NCBI GenBank assembly: GCA_009789175.1
Contig: CP046866.1
Span: forward strand, 1,922,001 to 1,986,000
From: Salinibaculum litoreum
Lineage (GTDB): Archaea > Halobacteriota > Halobacteria > Halobacteriales > Haloarculaceae
DNA length: 64,000 nt
Direction: 5' to 3'
The notes beneath the pieces were generated by a model. It saw nothing but the letters and a program-made list of their open reading frames with translations. It did not search any database and was not told where the DNA came from. Shown piece after piece: positions 17,131 to 25,640 of this stretch (the stretch's first letter is position 1; each line of letters opens with the position of its first letter). Position numbers and translations under genes: made by a program.

Positions 17131-18981
17131 ATGCGACTGCTGTTCATCCATTCGGACCATCTGGAGTTCGAGGCGCGGGAAAAGGCCGGTCCCGATAGCC
17201 TCGCCGAGACAGAGGGGGTCCCCATGGAAGGCCGCATGGAAGAGTGTGTAACGGCCTTCATCAGCGTCGAGTCTGACGACGAGGAAGACGTCGAGGGCGT
17301 CGTCGAGAACGCCCTGACTGAGCTCCGGGACGTGACCGGACAGCTCAACACGCAAAACGTCGTCCTCTATCCCTATGCGCACCTGAGCGAGGACCTCGCC
17401 AGCCCCGACGCCGCCAAACAGGTCATGCAGGACCTCGAAACGGAACTCGAAGCCGAGAGCTACGAGGTGTTGCGTGCACCCTTTGGCTGGTACAAGTCCT
17501 TCGAGGTCTCCTGCAAGGGCCACCCCCTCTCGGAGTTGTCCCGTCACGTCGCCCACCACCGCGACGAGGAGAAAGACGAGGAGGAACTGGACCGCGAACC
17601 TTCGGACTGGAAGGTAATGCACCCCGGCGGCGAAACCGACGATGCCGTCACCGCCAAGGCCGACACCAGCGAGGACATGCAGGCCTTCATCGAGGACGAA
17701 GTCGAGGATGTCGTCGCCAGCCCCGGCGAGGAGCCACCCCACCTCCAGATTATGAAAGAAAAGGAGCTTGTGGGATATGACGACCTCTCCGACGTTGGCA
17801 ACCTCCGCTTTTACCCCCGAGGGAAGCTCATTCGCGACGCCCTGATGGACTACGTCAACGACCTCGTAGTCGATTACGGCGGGATGCCCGTCGAAACGCC
17901 CATCATGTATGACCTGGGCGCGCGTTGTATCGACGAACACGCGGGCAAGTTCGGGGAGAGACAGTACCGCTTCGAGTCCGGCGACCGCCGGATGATGCTG
18001 CGCTTTGCCGCGTGTTTCGGCCAGTTCTCCATCATGCGGGATATGCACATCTCCGAGAACGACCTCCCGCTTCGCATCTACGAGATGTCGACGTACTCCT
18101 TCCGCCGCGAGCAGAAAGGCGAGGTGACCGGCCTCAAGCGCCTGCGCGCGTTCACGATGCCGGATATGCACACCGCAACGGGCGATATGGACCAGGCCCG
18201 AGAGGAGTTGATGAAACAGGCCAAACTCGCCTTGCAGACCTCCGAAGACCTCGACATCAACTACGAGCCGGCCATCCGGATGACCCGGGAGTTCTACGAG
18301 GAAAACGAGGCGTGGGTCGAGGAAGTCGTCGACGAACTCGGCAAGTCCGCCCTGCTTGAGATTATCCCCGAACGCCATCACTACTGGTCGGCGAAAATCG
18401 ACTTCGCGGCCATCGACGGGCTGGGTCGGCCAATCGAGAACCCCACCGTCCAAATCGACGTCGAGAGCGCAGAACGGTTCGACATCGAGTACACCGACGG
18501 GACCGACCAGCACCACCCGCCGATTCTTCACTACTCGCCCTCGGGTGGTATCGAGCGCGTGATGGCCGCACTGCTGGAACAGACGGCGACGATGGATACC
18601 CCCCAGCTCCCGACGTGGCTGTCGCCGACACAGGTTCGCTTCATTCCGGTCCGACCCGACCAGCACACCGACTACTGTGACGAACTGGCCGACGACCTGG
18701 AAGCCGCGGACATCCGCGTCGACATCGACGACCGCGACGAATCCGTCGGCAAGCGCATCGCCGGTGCGGAGACGGACTGGGTTCCCTACTACATCATCGT
18801 CGGCGGCGACGAAATCGAGGGTGAGACGCTGGGCGTCAACGTGCGTGCCGACGACGAGGAACTCGATATGACGCCCGCAGAACTGAAAGAGACCGTCCGG
18901 GAGGACATCGCCGACCTCCCCCAGCAGGCCCGCTATCTCCCCCGGTACGTCAGCGACCACCCCAACTTCACCGGGAACTGA
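17131..18981 (+). CDS. thrS: Threonyl-tRNA synthetase, archaeal type
   Basis: 616 residues. The N-terminal 140 residues (MRLLFIHSDHLEF) are the archaeal editing domain related to D-aminoacyl-tRNA deacylases, which removes serine from tRNA-Thr. The class II core follows, with motif 2 around FRREQKGEVTGLKR and metal-ligand residues in the family positions, then an anticodon-binding domain from about 500. A GTG four codons upstream (17119) is also in frame, but the ATG at 17131 matches the family start and lies about 27 bases after CTTTTTACTG. Single gene, convergent with the TauE transporter. Confidence 0.95.
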   Translation: MRLLFIHSDHLEFEAREKAGPDSLAETEGVPMEGRMEECVTAFISVESDDEEDVEGVVENALTELRDVTGQLNTQNVVLYPYAHLSEDLASPDAAKQVMQDLETELEAESYEVLRAPFGWYKSFEVSCKGHPLSELSRHVAHHRDEEKDEEELDREPSDWKVMHPGGETDDAVTAKADTSEDMQAFIEDEVEDVVASPGEEPPHLQIMKEKELVGYDDLSDVGNLRFYPRGKLIRDALMDYVNDLVVDYGGMPVETPIMYDLGARCIDEHAGKFGERQYRFESGDRRMMLRFAACFGQFSIMRDMHISENDLPLRIYEMSTYSFRREQKGEVTGLKRLRAFTMPDMHTATGDMDQAREELMKQAKLALQTSEDLDINYEPAIRMTREFYEENEAWVEEVVDELGKSALLEIIPERHHYWSAKIDFAAIDGLGRPIENPTVQIDVESAERFDIEYTDGTDQHHPPILHYSPSGGIERVMAALLEQTATMDTPQLPTWLSPTQVRFIPVRPDQHTDYCDELADDLEAADIRVDIDDRDESVGKRIAGAETDWVPYYIIVGGDEIEGETLGVNVRADDEELDMTPAELKETVREDIADLPQQARYLPRYVSDHPNFTGN

Positions 18982-19058
18982 GACGGAACCCGACGCGTAC
19001 GCTCGGCGACGATATTTTTCGCGGTATCGAGGAGCCGAAAGCAAGTATCAGCGACGGG

Positions 19059-20138
19059 TTAGAAGCCGCCACTGGCCATCAGGAACAGGGCAGTCGAGAT
19101 GATGGCAAAGAGAGCGCCGACTCCTTTCTGAATCGTCCCGGTGTCGAGGGCGTTCGAGACGTAGGGTGCAATCTGTCCGCCGGTTACCGTTGCCGGGACG
19201 GTGAAGACGACCATGTTCCAGGGCGTCGAGGCCAGACTGAGTGCGTGGATGCCGGGAACGACGGTGCCGGCGAAGACGTGGACGAGGGAAGCGAGAACGG
19301 CAGTCACCGCGACGATGATGTGGTTCGTTCCGATGGCGACGCGGGTGGGAACGTCCGTGCGAAGCATCGAGATGATACCCAGTTCCCCGATACCGAACCC
19401 GGCCAGGCCCTGGAACGTTCCGCCGATGCTGTAGTTGGCGAACCGTTCGAGATAGCCCGACCACGTGTAGGAGTAGGTGTCGCCCTCGCGGTCGACGCGT
19501 GTGACCTCGCCGTCCTCGGACTCGACGCCGGCAGGACCGAGCTTGCCGGCGTCGTCGGGGAGGTCCTCCTGACCGCCGTCAGCTGTGACGTTGGTGTCGT
19601 CCTCTTCGGCCGACGATTCCCCGTGGCCGAGGTCGGCCTTGAGCATGAGATAGGCAGCCGTCAGCAGTGCCACGCCGAGGGCGGCGTTGAACACCGGCTC
19701 CGGGATGAAAAACGACAGGAGTGCCCCGCCGATGACAAAGGGCACAGCGCCGCCGATGAGCGTGAGGCCGAGCCGACGGTCGACGAGTCCGTACTGGATG
19801 AAGGCGATGGCTGAACTGGACAGGCCGAACGATTCGCTGATGAGGCTGACTTTCACCAGCGTCTCCGGCGTCATGTCGTACGCCAACGGCGGGAAGATGA
19901 AGATGAAGAAGGGCACGAACAGTGCCGACCCGCTGATACCGACCGTGTTGACAGTTGTCGCACCCAGCAAGAAGAAGGGGAACAGCCACCAGTATTCCAG
20001 CCAGTAACCGAGGCCGCTTCCGTCGGCCGGAGCGAACAGGAGAACCGCGGCGACGAAGATGACTGGCGCTGTAAATACGAATACGTGCTGATACTTCAGG
20101 AACGACTTCTGGAGCTTCTGGGACGTGCTCGTACTCAT
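19059..20138 (-). CDS. TauE/SafE family sulfite or sulfonate exporter-like permease
   Basis: 359 residues with eight to nine hydrophobic helices in two homologous halves: LGATTVNTVGISGSALFVPF in the first, AGFGIGELGIIS in the second. This is the internal repeat of TauE/SafE permeases, which move sulfite, sulfoacetate or other organic anions. A hydrophilic, very acidic loop (about 175-215) separates the halves and is longer than usual. No sulfur gene is adjacent, so the substrate is open. It is transcribed toward thrS. Confidence 0.88.
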   Translation of the reverse strand: MSTSTSQKLQKSFLKYQHVFVFTAPVIFVAAVLLFAPADGSGLGYWLEYWWLFPFFLLGATTVNTVGISGSALFVPFFIFIFPPLAYDMTPETLVKVSLISESFGLSSSAIAFIQYGLVDRRLGLTLIGGAVPFVIGGALLSFFIPEPVFNAALGVALLTAAYLMLKADLGHGESSAEEDDTNVTADGGQEDLPDDAGKLGPAGVESEDGEVTRVDREGDTYSYTWSGYLERFANYSIGGTFQGLAGFGIGELGIISMLRTDVPTRVAIGTNHIIVAVTAVLASLVHVFAGTVVPGIHALSLASTPWNMVVFTVPATVTGGQIAPYVSNALDTGTIQKGVGALFAIISTALFLMASGGF

Positions 20139-20536
20139 CGTTGTTAGTTTGCGACGGCGGTGTCTCGGTGTGTGACAGCGAGCGTGTCGTTACTGGTTGC
20201 TGAACGACAGTCGTGGGTTAGAAGAGAAGTGGGCGAGTACCTGCCTGCGCGCCGAGACGGGCAGCGGGCTGGTGCCAGACAGCCGGCGGTTGCGGTCGGA
20301 CGTGTCATCAGTTAAGAAAACCCTCCGAGCGGTGGGGTGGTGACGAAACGGCCGTGAGCGTGCGCGTTGCAGGGGTGAATCACAATCTGCCGTGTCCGTA
20401 GTGAAAGGAAACGGAAAAAGACTGTGAGGGGGAACCGTCCGTGCGAATATCCAGCACACCGGACCAGTCAAGGGGATGTCGGCACTCGAAAACCGGACTC
20501 CAGACGCTTTTCAGCACGGACCTGTGAGTGAGGCGT
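20139..20536. other. Gene-free interval of 398 bases
   Basis: Lies between the divergent TauE gene and a universal stress gene. I find no coding sequence with a plausible start or composition on either strand. The right end holds the likely promoter of the stress gene (CGCTTTTCAG around 20505-20514). The middle contains several T-rich and A-rich hexamers (for example TTAAGAAAACC near 20310), but no clear repeat or structured RNA was recognised. Confidence 0.5.
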
Positions 20537-20971
20537 ATGTACGACGACATTCTCCTGCCGACCGACGGGAGCGAGGGGACCAGTGCGGCCACCGACCACG
20601 CGGCGACGCTTGCAGACGCCTTCGGGGCGACAGTCCACGTCCTCGCAGTCGCAGACACACGCAACCGGTTCGAGACCTCGGCGGGAGGTATCGGTCTCGA
20701 CGCGTGGCGCAAACAGGAAACGGAACGCGCCGAGAACGCCGCCGACGAGACAGCGACACAGTTGCCCGACGGGGTCACAACTGAACAGGTCACCCGAAAC
20801 GGCATCCCACAGGGAGAAATCGTCGACTACGCCGAGGAGGCAGATGTCGACGTGATGGTCATGAGCACTCACGGCCGGACGGGGCTGGACCACTATCTCA
20901 TCGGGAGCGTAACCGAACGAGTGGTGCGAACATCCCCCGTCCCTGTGGTAACAGTTCCGCTGACGGAGTAG
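20537..20971 (+). CDS. Universal stress protein UspA family
   Basis: 144 residues, one complete Usp domain. The N-terminal strand MYDDILLPTDGS carries the family Asp, and the ATP-binding loop near the C-terminus reads MSTHGRTGLDHYLIGSVTE, fitting the GxxG(x9)G(S/T) nucleotide signature, so ATP binding is likely. ATG at 20537 is preferred over an in-frame GTG three codons upstream because it lies about 27 bases after the T-rich box and matches the family start. A second Usp gene at 21982 is 35-40% similar by eye. Confidence 0.93.
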   Translation: MYDDILLPTDGSEGTSAATDHAATLADAFGATVHVLAVADTRNRFETSAGGIGLDAWRKQETERAENAADETATQLPDGVTTEQVTRNGIPQGEIVDYAEEADVDVMVMSTHGRTGLDHYLIGSVTERVVRTSPVPVVTVPLTE

Positions 20972-21136
20972 CTACTCCTCGTAGAGGTGTGTTCGCATCT
21001 CGACGTAGCGCGCTGGCCACTCCCGCAGGTGTGTTCGCAGTCGAGTGATGATGTCAGTGAGTAGTCCCTGCGTCCCCCGCCCACGGGAGTCCGTTCTATC
21101 CCCGCGCTTGCCGAGCGACCCATCATCAAAGCTCAT
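20972..21136 (-). CDS. Small basic protein, 54 residues
   Basis: A short reading frame from ATG at 21136 to TAG at 20972. The N-terminal half is Gly/Arg/Asp-rich and the C-terminal half forms a basic amphipathic helix with a repeated (L/M)RTHL motif. It has a well-placed promoter: GGTATTTATT (complement of 21161-21170) lies 27 bases before the ATG, the leaderless spacing seen for neighbouring genes. It overlaps nothing and its stop abuts that of the convergent Usp gene. The function is unknown. Confidence 0.5.
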   Translation of the reverse strand: MSFDDGSLGKRGDRTDSRGRGTQGLLTDIITRLRTHLREWPARYVEMRTHLYEE

Positions 21137-21160
21137 GAACAATCATTGAGAGCGGTAGAC

Positions 21161-21170
21161 AATAAATACC
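21161..21170 (-). promoter_or_regulatory. TATA-like box for the 54-residue protein gene
   Basis: On the minus strand this reads GGTATTTATT, centred 27-29 bases upstream of the ATG at 21136. That spacing matches archaeal TATA elements of leaderless genes. Confidence 0.5.
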
Positions 21171-21272
21171 ATGGGCGCTGATGTCGTCTACAGGGGCTGT
21201 GTGTCACCAAGTGGGGCAAGCAGCCCGAAAGGGGACTACTGCTCGTACTGTCGGCTATACGTACGTAATTGA
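21171..21272 (+). CDS. Possible 33-residue cysteine-containing microprotein
   Basis: ATG at 21171 to TGA at 21270. The product contains a Cys at 10 and a CSYC pair (Cys24, Cys27) with a tyrosine-rich C-terminus, resembling the tiny zinc-finger proteins frequent in haloarchaea, but only three cysteines are present and no fourth ligand is obvious. The promoter is uncertain because the TATA-like box here points the other way. Listed as a candidate only. Confidence 0.3.
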   Translation: MGADVVYRGCVSPSGASSPKGDYCSYCRLYVRN

Positions 21273-21292
21273 GAGAGTCAGAGCCGACAGTA

Positions 21293-21847
21293 TCACTGAC
21301 TCGCCGGCCTGTCCGAGAGGTCGACGCCGTGGGTCAGACGAATCGTCGTATCGGGTGAGTCGACCCGTGCATCAGCGAGTGGCGTCGTCTCAACATCACT
21401 GCCAGCCAGCAGTTCGTCGAGTCGGTCCCTCACAGAGACCGTCTCGCCGTCGACCGAACACGGCGAAACGAAGCGCAAGTCCGTCCCGTCGTACTCCGCG
21501 AGGGTCATCATCGGGAGCGTGATGACATCGCGGGTGGCACCCGTCAGCGCAGAGTCAACCGTCCGGCGCTCGAACAGTTTGCCAAACGAACAGTCGTTTC
21601 GCTGTGCCCACTCGGTAAAGACGGCAATGCGGTTCAGGAGGTACTGCCCGAACGTCGTTTGTGTCTCGGCTGGCGTCGCGGGCAGGTGCTCGCCACAGAC
21701 GTGCACCTGGTAGTCAGCCAGCGTCGTGCGGTCCGACAGTTTGTCGAGGGTCTCTACCACGGTAGCTTGTTCGTCGGCTGCGCCCCGCGGTGCAAGCGAC
21801 CGAACGTACAGCTCCGCGTGGACCCCCTCCGGTGTCTCCCCAGTCAT
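21293..21847 (-). CDS. Conserved haloarchaeal protein of unknown function
   Basis: 184 residues that I recognise only as a haloarchaeal pattern: a beta strand HAELYVRSLAPRG, a central segment CSFGKLFERR, and LPMMTLAEYDG leading into RFVSPCSVDG and a final helix RDRLDELL. The two-part alternating strand/helix layout suggests a compact alpha/beta protein without membrane segments; related proteins are sometimes called HTH-domain proteins. MTGETPEG at 21847 is preferred as start. The 25 in-frame residues upstream overlap an AT-rich promoter-like stretch (ACTTAAATAACACTTTAG region, about 21875-21897). It is divergent from the second Usp gene. Confidence 0.65.
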   Translation of the reverse strand: MTGETPEGVHAELYVRSLAPRGAADEQATVVETLDKLSDRTTLADYQVHVCGEHLPATPAETQTTFGQYLLNRIAVFTEWAQRNDCSFGKLFERRTVDSALTGATRDVITLPMMTLAEYDGTDLRFVSPCSVDGETVSVRDRLDELLAGSDVETTPLADARVDSPDTTIRLTHGVDLSDRPASQ

Positions 21848-21981
21848 CTGTACTGTGAACAATGCCCAAGCACGCACTAAAGTGTTATTTAAGTTATAAC
21901 TCATGTTCGATTTCAGACCCATCAGCGCGTGGAGGTGGGGCGGACACAGCGCTTAAGTCCGGAGCGGTGGTGGCAGATAGC

Positions 21982-22413
21982 ATGTACGACGAGGTACTCC
22001 TGCCAACCGACGGGAGTTCGGGAACTGTCGACGCACTCGAACACGCGATAACCGTTGCTGGCGACCACGACGCACGCGTCCACGTACTCTACGTGGTCGA
22101 CAAGCGCCTGTACACTGCCGCCAGCGACGAGGCCAAGGAGGAGGTTCGGCAATCACTGGAAGAAGAAGCCGACTACGCGCTCGATGACGCCCGCGTCCGT
22201 CTCGAAGACGAGGGACTGGCGGTGGAGACGATTCGCGAGGAAGGGATTCCCTACAAGACGATTACCGACTACGCCGACAGCGAGGACATCGACATCGTGG
22301 TGATGGGTACCCACGGCGAGACGGGTCCCGAGCGGATGGTCAACCTCGGGTCGACCACGGAGCGCGTCCTCAAGAACGTCTCGACGCCAACGTTGGTTGT
22401 CGACATCGAGTAA
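21982..22413 (+). CDS. Universal stress protein UspA family
   Basis: 143 residues, a single Usp domain. The start MYDEVLLPTDGSSG parallels the Usp at 20537, and the nucleotide loop MGTHGETGPERMVNLGSTTE fits the ATP-binding consensus. An in-frame ATG 40 codons upstream is rejected because GCTTAAGTCC lies about 27 bases before 21982 and the upstream residues are not Usp-like. The two Usp genes flank two small genes and one conserved gene and probably arose by duplication. It is followed after 40 bases by the carbonic-anhydrase-like gene on the same strand. Confidence 0.93.
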   Translation: MYDEVLLPTDGSSGTVDALEHAITVAGDHDARVHVLYVVDKRLYTAASDEAKEEVRQSLEEEADYALDDARVRLEDEGLAVETIREEGIPYKTITDYADSEDIDIVVMGTHGETGPERMVNLGSTTERVLKNVSTPTLVVDIE

Positions 22414-22453
22414 CAGTCTCAAGAGTTTTGGGGGACGGTACCGTGCGCCCGCT

Positions 22454-22966
22454 ATGGACAGTCGCGAGTACACCTTCGACGGGACCGACCCAGAGGTCCA
22501 CGAGACGGCCGCGGTCAGCCAGGAGAGCACGCTGGTCGGGGACGTGAGCATCGGCCCAGACGTGACGGTCTGGCCCGGCGCAGTGTTGCGCGGTGACGTT
22601 GGGCCGGTCCGTCTCGACGGCGGGAGCGCCATCGGAGACAACGCAGTCTTACACGCCTCGACAGTCGGGGAGGGTGGGATGGTCGGCCACGGCGCCGTGG
22701 TGAACGATAGTCGTATCGAGGACAACGCCCTGATTGGGTTCAACGCGACTATCTCCGACGCCACCATCGGCGCTAGCAGCATTGTCGCCATGGGCACGGT
22801 CATCCCACCGGGATACGACGTGCCCCCGGAGTCGTTCGTCCGCGGCACGCCCGCGCAGGTGACGCCGCTTGCAGAGACGGACATCGACCCCGACGATGTC
22901 TTCGAGGACTTTGCTTCCGGCGAGTACGCTCACCTGAGAGACGGCCACGAGGAGCTCTTCGAATGA
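22454..22966 (+). CDS. Gamma-carbonic anhydrase-like hexapeptide-repeat protein, one zinc ligand replaced
   Basis: 170 residues forming a left-handed beta helix of hexapeptide repeats with a C-terminal helix. The conserved LRGD pair (Arg46, Asp48), the first zinc His (VLHAS, His67) and second (VGHGAVV, His79) are present. The third, five residues after the second in gamma-class enzymes (His117 and His122 in Cam), is Asn84 here (VVNDSRI). Catalysis of CO2 hydration is therefore uncertain; related trimers also serve as acyl-carrier or structural proteins. The ATG at 22454 fits the family start. Its stop codon overlaps the start of the next gene (ATGA), indicating coupled translation. Confidence 0.85.
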   Translation: MDSREYTFDGTDPEVHETAAVSQESTLVGDVSIGPDVTVWPGAVLRGDVGPVRLDGGSAIGDNAVLHASTVGEGGMVGHGAVVNDSRIEDNALIGFNATISDATIGASSIVAMGTVIPPGYDVPPESFVRGTPAQVTPLAETDIDPDDVFEDFASGEYAHLRDGHEELFE

Positions 22967-24519
22967 GCCGGCTAGGGGAACTGGTCGAACGGTCGCTGGC
23001 CGCCGAGACCGTCGAAACCTTCGAGAGTCGCGTCGACGAGCAGGCTGCGGCCCTCCGGGACGCAATCGAGGCCGGCGAGATGGACAACGCCGAGTTCGCC
23101 GTCGGCCTGGAGATGGAAGTGTACGCGACCACCCGGACAGAGGAAGCGGGGACAACCGGCAGCGACACATCCGAAACGACCCTCGCTCGCCTGCCCGATA
23201 GCGTCTTCGACGGGACAGCCAACAAGGAACTGGGGCTGCACAACGCCGAACTCAACACGGACCCGAACGTGCTCGACGGGCCGGGGCTGACCGCCCAGGC
23301 CGACAGCATCGCCGACAGCTTCGAAGCCGCACAGCAGGCAGTCCGTGAGACAGGCCGGGAGCTGGTGCTTGACGCGATGTGGACCGTGCCACCTTCCGAA
23401 GGGGCCAAGACGTATCTCGACACCACGGAGCAACGCGACGGCGCGACCGTGGCCTCGAACATGCGCCCCGCGCCGCGGTACGTGGCCATCGACACCCACG
23501 CGCGGCAACTCGCCGACGGTGACCTCCCGCTGTCGGTGCCGGGTGCAGAGCATACCTTCGGGACGATTCTCTTCGAGTCACTGGCGACCTCCATCCAGCC
23601 ACACCTCCAGATTCCCACCGCCGACGCCTTCCCCGAGTACTACAACGCCGCCATCCGGACGCTGGGACCGGTGCTGGCGCTGTCGGCAAATTCGCCGTTT
23701 CTCCCGGCAGACCTCTACGAGGGTATCGACGACCCGGCCCAGTTGGTCGAGGAGACCCACCACGAACTCCGCATCGCGGCCTTCGAGCAGTCGGTCAACC
23801 ACACCGAGTCGGACAAGGTCCGGGTTCCCCGGGACATCGAACAGGCGTCCGACGTTGTCGACCGCGTGGTCGAAGACGACCTCTATGCCCCCTTCCTCCG
23901 GGAGTGGCTCCACGACGACGGCCGCGAGAGCTTCGCCGACGACTACTGGGAGTTCGACCACAAGCGGGGGACCTACTGGCGGTGGCTCCGGTGTGTCGTC
24001 GGCGGCGACCCCGTCGGCACCGGCGACGAGCGCTCGCTCCGTATCGAATACCGCCCAATCCCGACACAGCCCACCATCCGGGACGTGGTGGGGATGCAGG
24101 CGCTGACCGCGGGCCTCATCCGCGGGCTGGTCGCAGCCGACCACCCGCTCGCGGAACTCCCGTGGGACGACGCCGAAGCCGCCTTCTATAGCGCCGTCGA
24201 GGACGGACTCGACGCCGACCTCGCCTGGGTGACCGCAGACGGCGAGCAGACGGCCGATGCCGAGACCATCTTCGAGGAAGTCTTCGACTACGCCCGGCGG
24301 GGCCTCGATGAGGCCGGCGTGGCCACAGCAGATATCGACCACTACCTGGCACCCATCGAAGCCCGCTGGGACGCGGGGACGACACCCAGTCGCTGGAAGA
24401 AAGCTCGGGTTCGGGAGCGACTCGAAGCGGGCGACTCGCTTCCCGACGCGATTACGGGGATGCAACGTGACTACGTCGAGTTGAGTCGGCGGCGGACATC
24501 GTTCGCAGAGTGGCTGTAA
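22963..24519 (+). CDS. GCS2-like (glutamate-cysteine ligase family 2) protein of unknown substrate
   Basis: 518 residues. Recognisable features of the GCS2/YbdK carboxylate-amine ligase family are GLEMEVYAT (48-56, with acidic metal ligands), NKELGLHNAELNT (around 86-98), SANSPFLPADLYEG (about 244-257) and an arginine-containing EYRPIPTQPT late in the protein. It is about 150 residues longer than usual haloarchaeal gamma-glutamylcysteine ligases, mostly in the C-terminal half. Such enzymes join glutamate or another carboxylate to an amine using ATP; the actual amine is unknown. It overlaps the carbonic-anhydrase-like gene by four bases, so the two are probably made together. Confidence 0.7.
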   Translation: MSRLGELVERSLAAETVETFESRVDEQAAALRDAIEAGEMDNAEFAVGLEMEVYATTRTEEAGTTGSDTSETTLARLPDSVFDGTANKELGLHNAELNTDPNVLDGPGLTAQADSIADSFEAAQQAVRETGRELVLDAMWTVPPSEGAKTYLDTTEQRDGATVASNMRPAPRYVAIDTHARQLADGDLPLSVPGAEHTFGTILFESLATSIQPHLQIPTADAFPEYYNAAIRTLGPVLALSANSPFLPADLYEGIDDPAQLVEETHHELRIAAFEQSVNHTESDKVRVPRDIEQASDVVDRVVEDDLYAPFLREWLHDDGRESFADDYWEFDHKRGTYWRWLRCVVGGDPVGTGDERSLRIEYRPIPTQPTIRDVVGMQALTAGLIRGLVAADHPLAELPWDDAEAAFYSAVEDGLDADLAWVTADGEQTADAETIFEEVFDYARRGLDEAGVATADIDHYLAPIEARWDAGTTPSRWKKARVRERLEAGDSLPDAITGMQRDYVELSRRRTSFAEWL

Positions 24520-24602
24520 GCCGTCGAACCAGGGGCTGTCGGGTCGACTCGGATGCCACAAGAGAGGTGTCGCTCCCGCTCAGCAACAGCCGACTGCGAT
24601 TG

Positions 24603-25637
24603 CTAGCGCTTGCGGGCACCTGTGCCGGCCGCGACTGCCCGCAGGTCGATGGTTCCATCCTCCATCGGGACGCCGGCGTAGGGGTCCTCAGCGAGGAGCA
24701 ACGACCCATCGAGGTCGGCGTACTCACACAGCGGTGCTAGCTGGGCAGCGCCAGCAATCGCAGCGTTGCTCGCGACCATACAGCCAAGCATCGTCTCCAG
24801 CCCGTGTGCGTTGGCAGCCGCAATCTGTCGGAGCGTCGGCCGTAGGCCGCCGCACTTGCCCAGCTTGACGACTGCGATGTCGACCGCATCCGCGACGCGT
24901 GGCACGTCTGCAGCGGTCACGCAGGACTCGTCAGCCGCCACCGGCAGGGCACCCTCCTCGCTGACCGCCCGCAGACCCGCGATATCGTCGGCCGGGACGG
25001 GTTGTTCGACGAAGGCCACGTCGTACTCGGACAGCCACCGCGTCGCTGCGATGGCGTCGGCTGGCTCCCACGCCCCGTTGGCATCCACCCGGAGATGAGC
25101 CTCCGGTGCAGCCTCTCGGATGGCCCGGATTCGCTCGCGGTCCGCATCCGTCCCGAGTTTGACTTTCAGCGGGAAGCCGGCGGCGCTGGCTTCGCTGGCG
25201 CGCGTTGCCATCTCCTCCGGGCTGGCGATACCGACGGTGTAGGTCGTCGGCGGGGCGGCATCGGGGTCGAACCCCCAGCGGCGGTACAGCGGCTCGCCGC
25301 GCTGGCGGGCCGCGAGGTCATGAACCGCGATGGAGACGGCAGCGCGGGCGGCCGGGTTGTCGGGTGCGCGCTCGCGCAACTCGCCGGCGAGTGCCTGCTG
25401 TGCGTGGGGGGTGCCGCGCTCTTCGACTGCGAGGAGCAACTCGGGGAGGACATCGAGCGCACTCGCAACCGACTCGCCGTAGTACTCGACTGGCGCCGCG
25501 GCCCCGACACCGACGCGTCCGTCGTCGTCTTCGATACGGGCGAGGACGTTCTCGGCTGTCTCCGTCGTGCCCCGGGAGATACCGAAAGGGGCCGACAGCG
25601 GCAGTGAGATGGACTCGAAATCAGTCGACAGCGCCAT
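24603..25637 (-). CDS. Dipeptide epimerase-like enolase-superfamily enzyme
   Basis: 344 residues of the mandelate racemase/muconate lactonising fold. Key residues are in place: KVK (Lys158, Lys160) as first base pair, metal ligands Asp185 (DANG), Glu211 (EQP) and Asp236 (ADES), and second base Lys261 in VKLGKCGG. This KxK/DxD-type set fits L-Ala-D/L-Glu epimerases and related dipeptide epimerases; o-succinylbenzoate synthase is the main alternative. It is last in a three-gene minus-strand run BrkB, aldo/keto reductase, epimerase, with only three bases separating it from the reductase. Confidence 0.85.
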   Translation of the reverse strand: MALSTDFESISLPLSAPFGISRGTTETAENVLARIEDDDGRVGVGAAAPVEYYGESVASALDVLPELLLAVEERGTPHAQQALAGELRERAPDNPAARAAVSIAVHDLAARQRGEPLYRRWGFDPDAAPPTTYTVGIASPEEMATRASEASAAGFPLKVKLGTDADRERIRAIREAAPEAHLRVDANGAWEPADAIAATRWLSEYDVAFVEQPVPADDIAGLRAVSEEGALPVAADESCVTAADVPRVADAVDIAVVKLGKCGGLRPTLRQIAAANAHGLETMLGCMVASNAAIAGAAQLAPLCEYADLDGSLLLAEDPYAGVPMEDGTIDLRAVAAGTGARKR

Positions 25638-25640
25638 GGC

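Noticed and set aside
17119-17131. Upstream GTG as thrS start
   Set aside because: The ATG at 17131 matches archaeal ThrRS N-termini and has the correct distance to the TATA-like CTTTTTACTG.
17062-19044. 660-codon minus-strand frame opposite thrS
   Set aside because: Antisense shadow caused by GC-rich codons; ThrRS on the plus strand is full length with all family regions.
21181-21522. 113-codon plus-strand frame overlapping the 21293 gene
   Set aside because: It is mostly antisense to the conserved minus-strand gene and becomes Arg/Ser-rich there.
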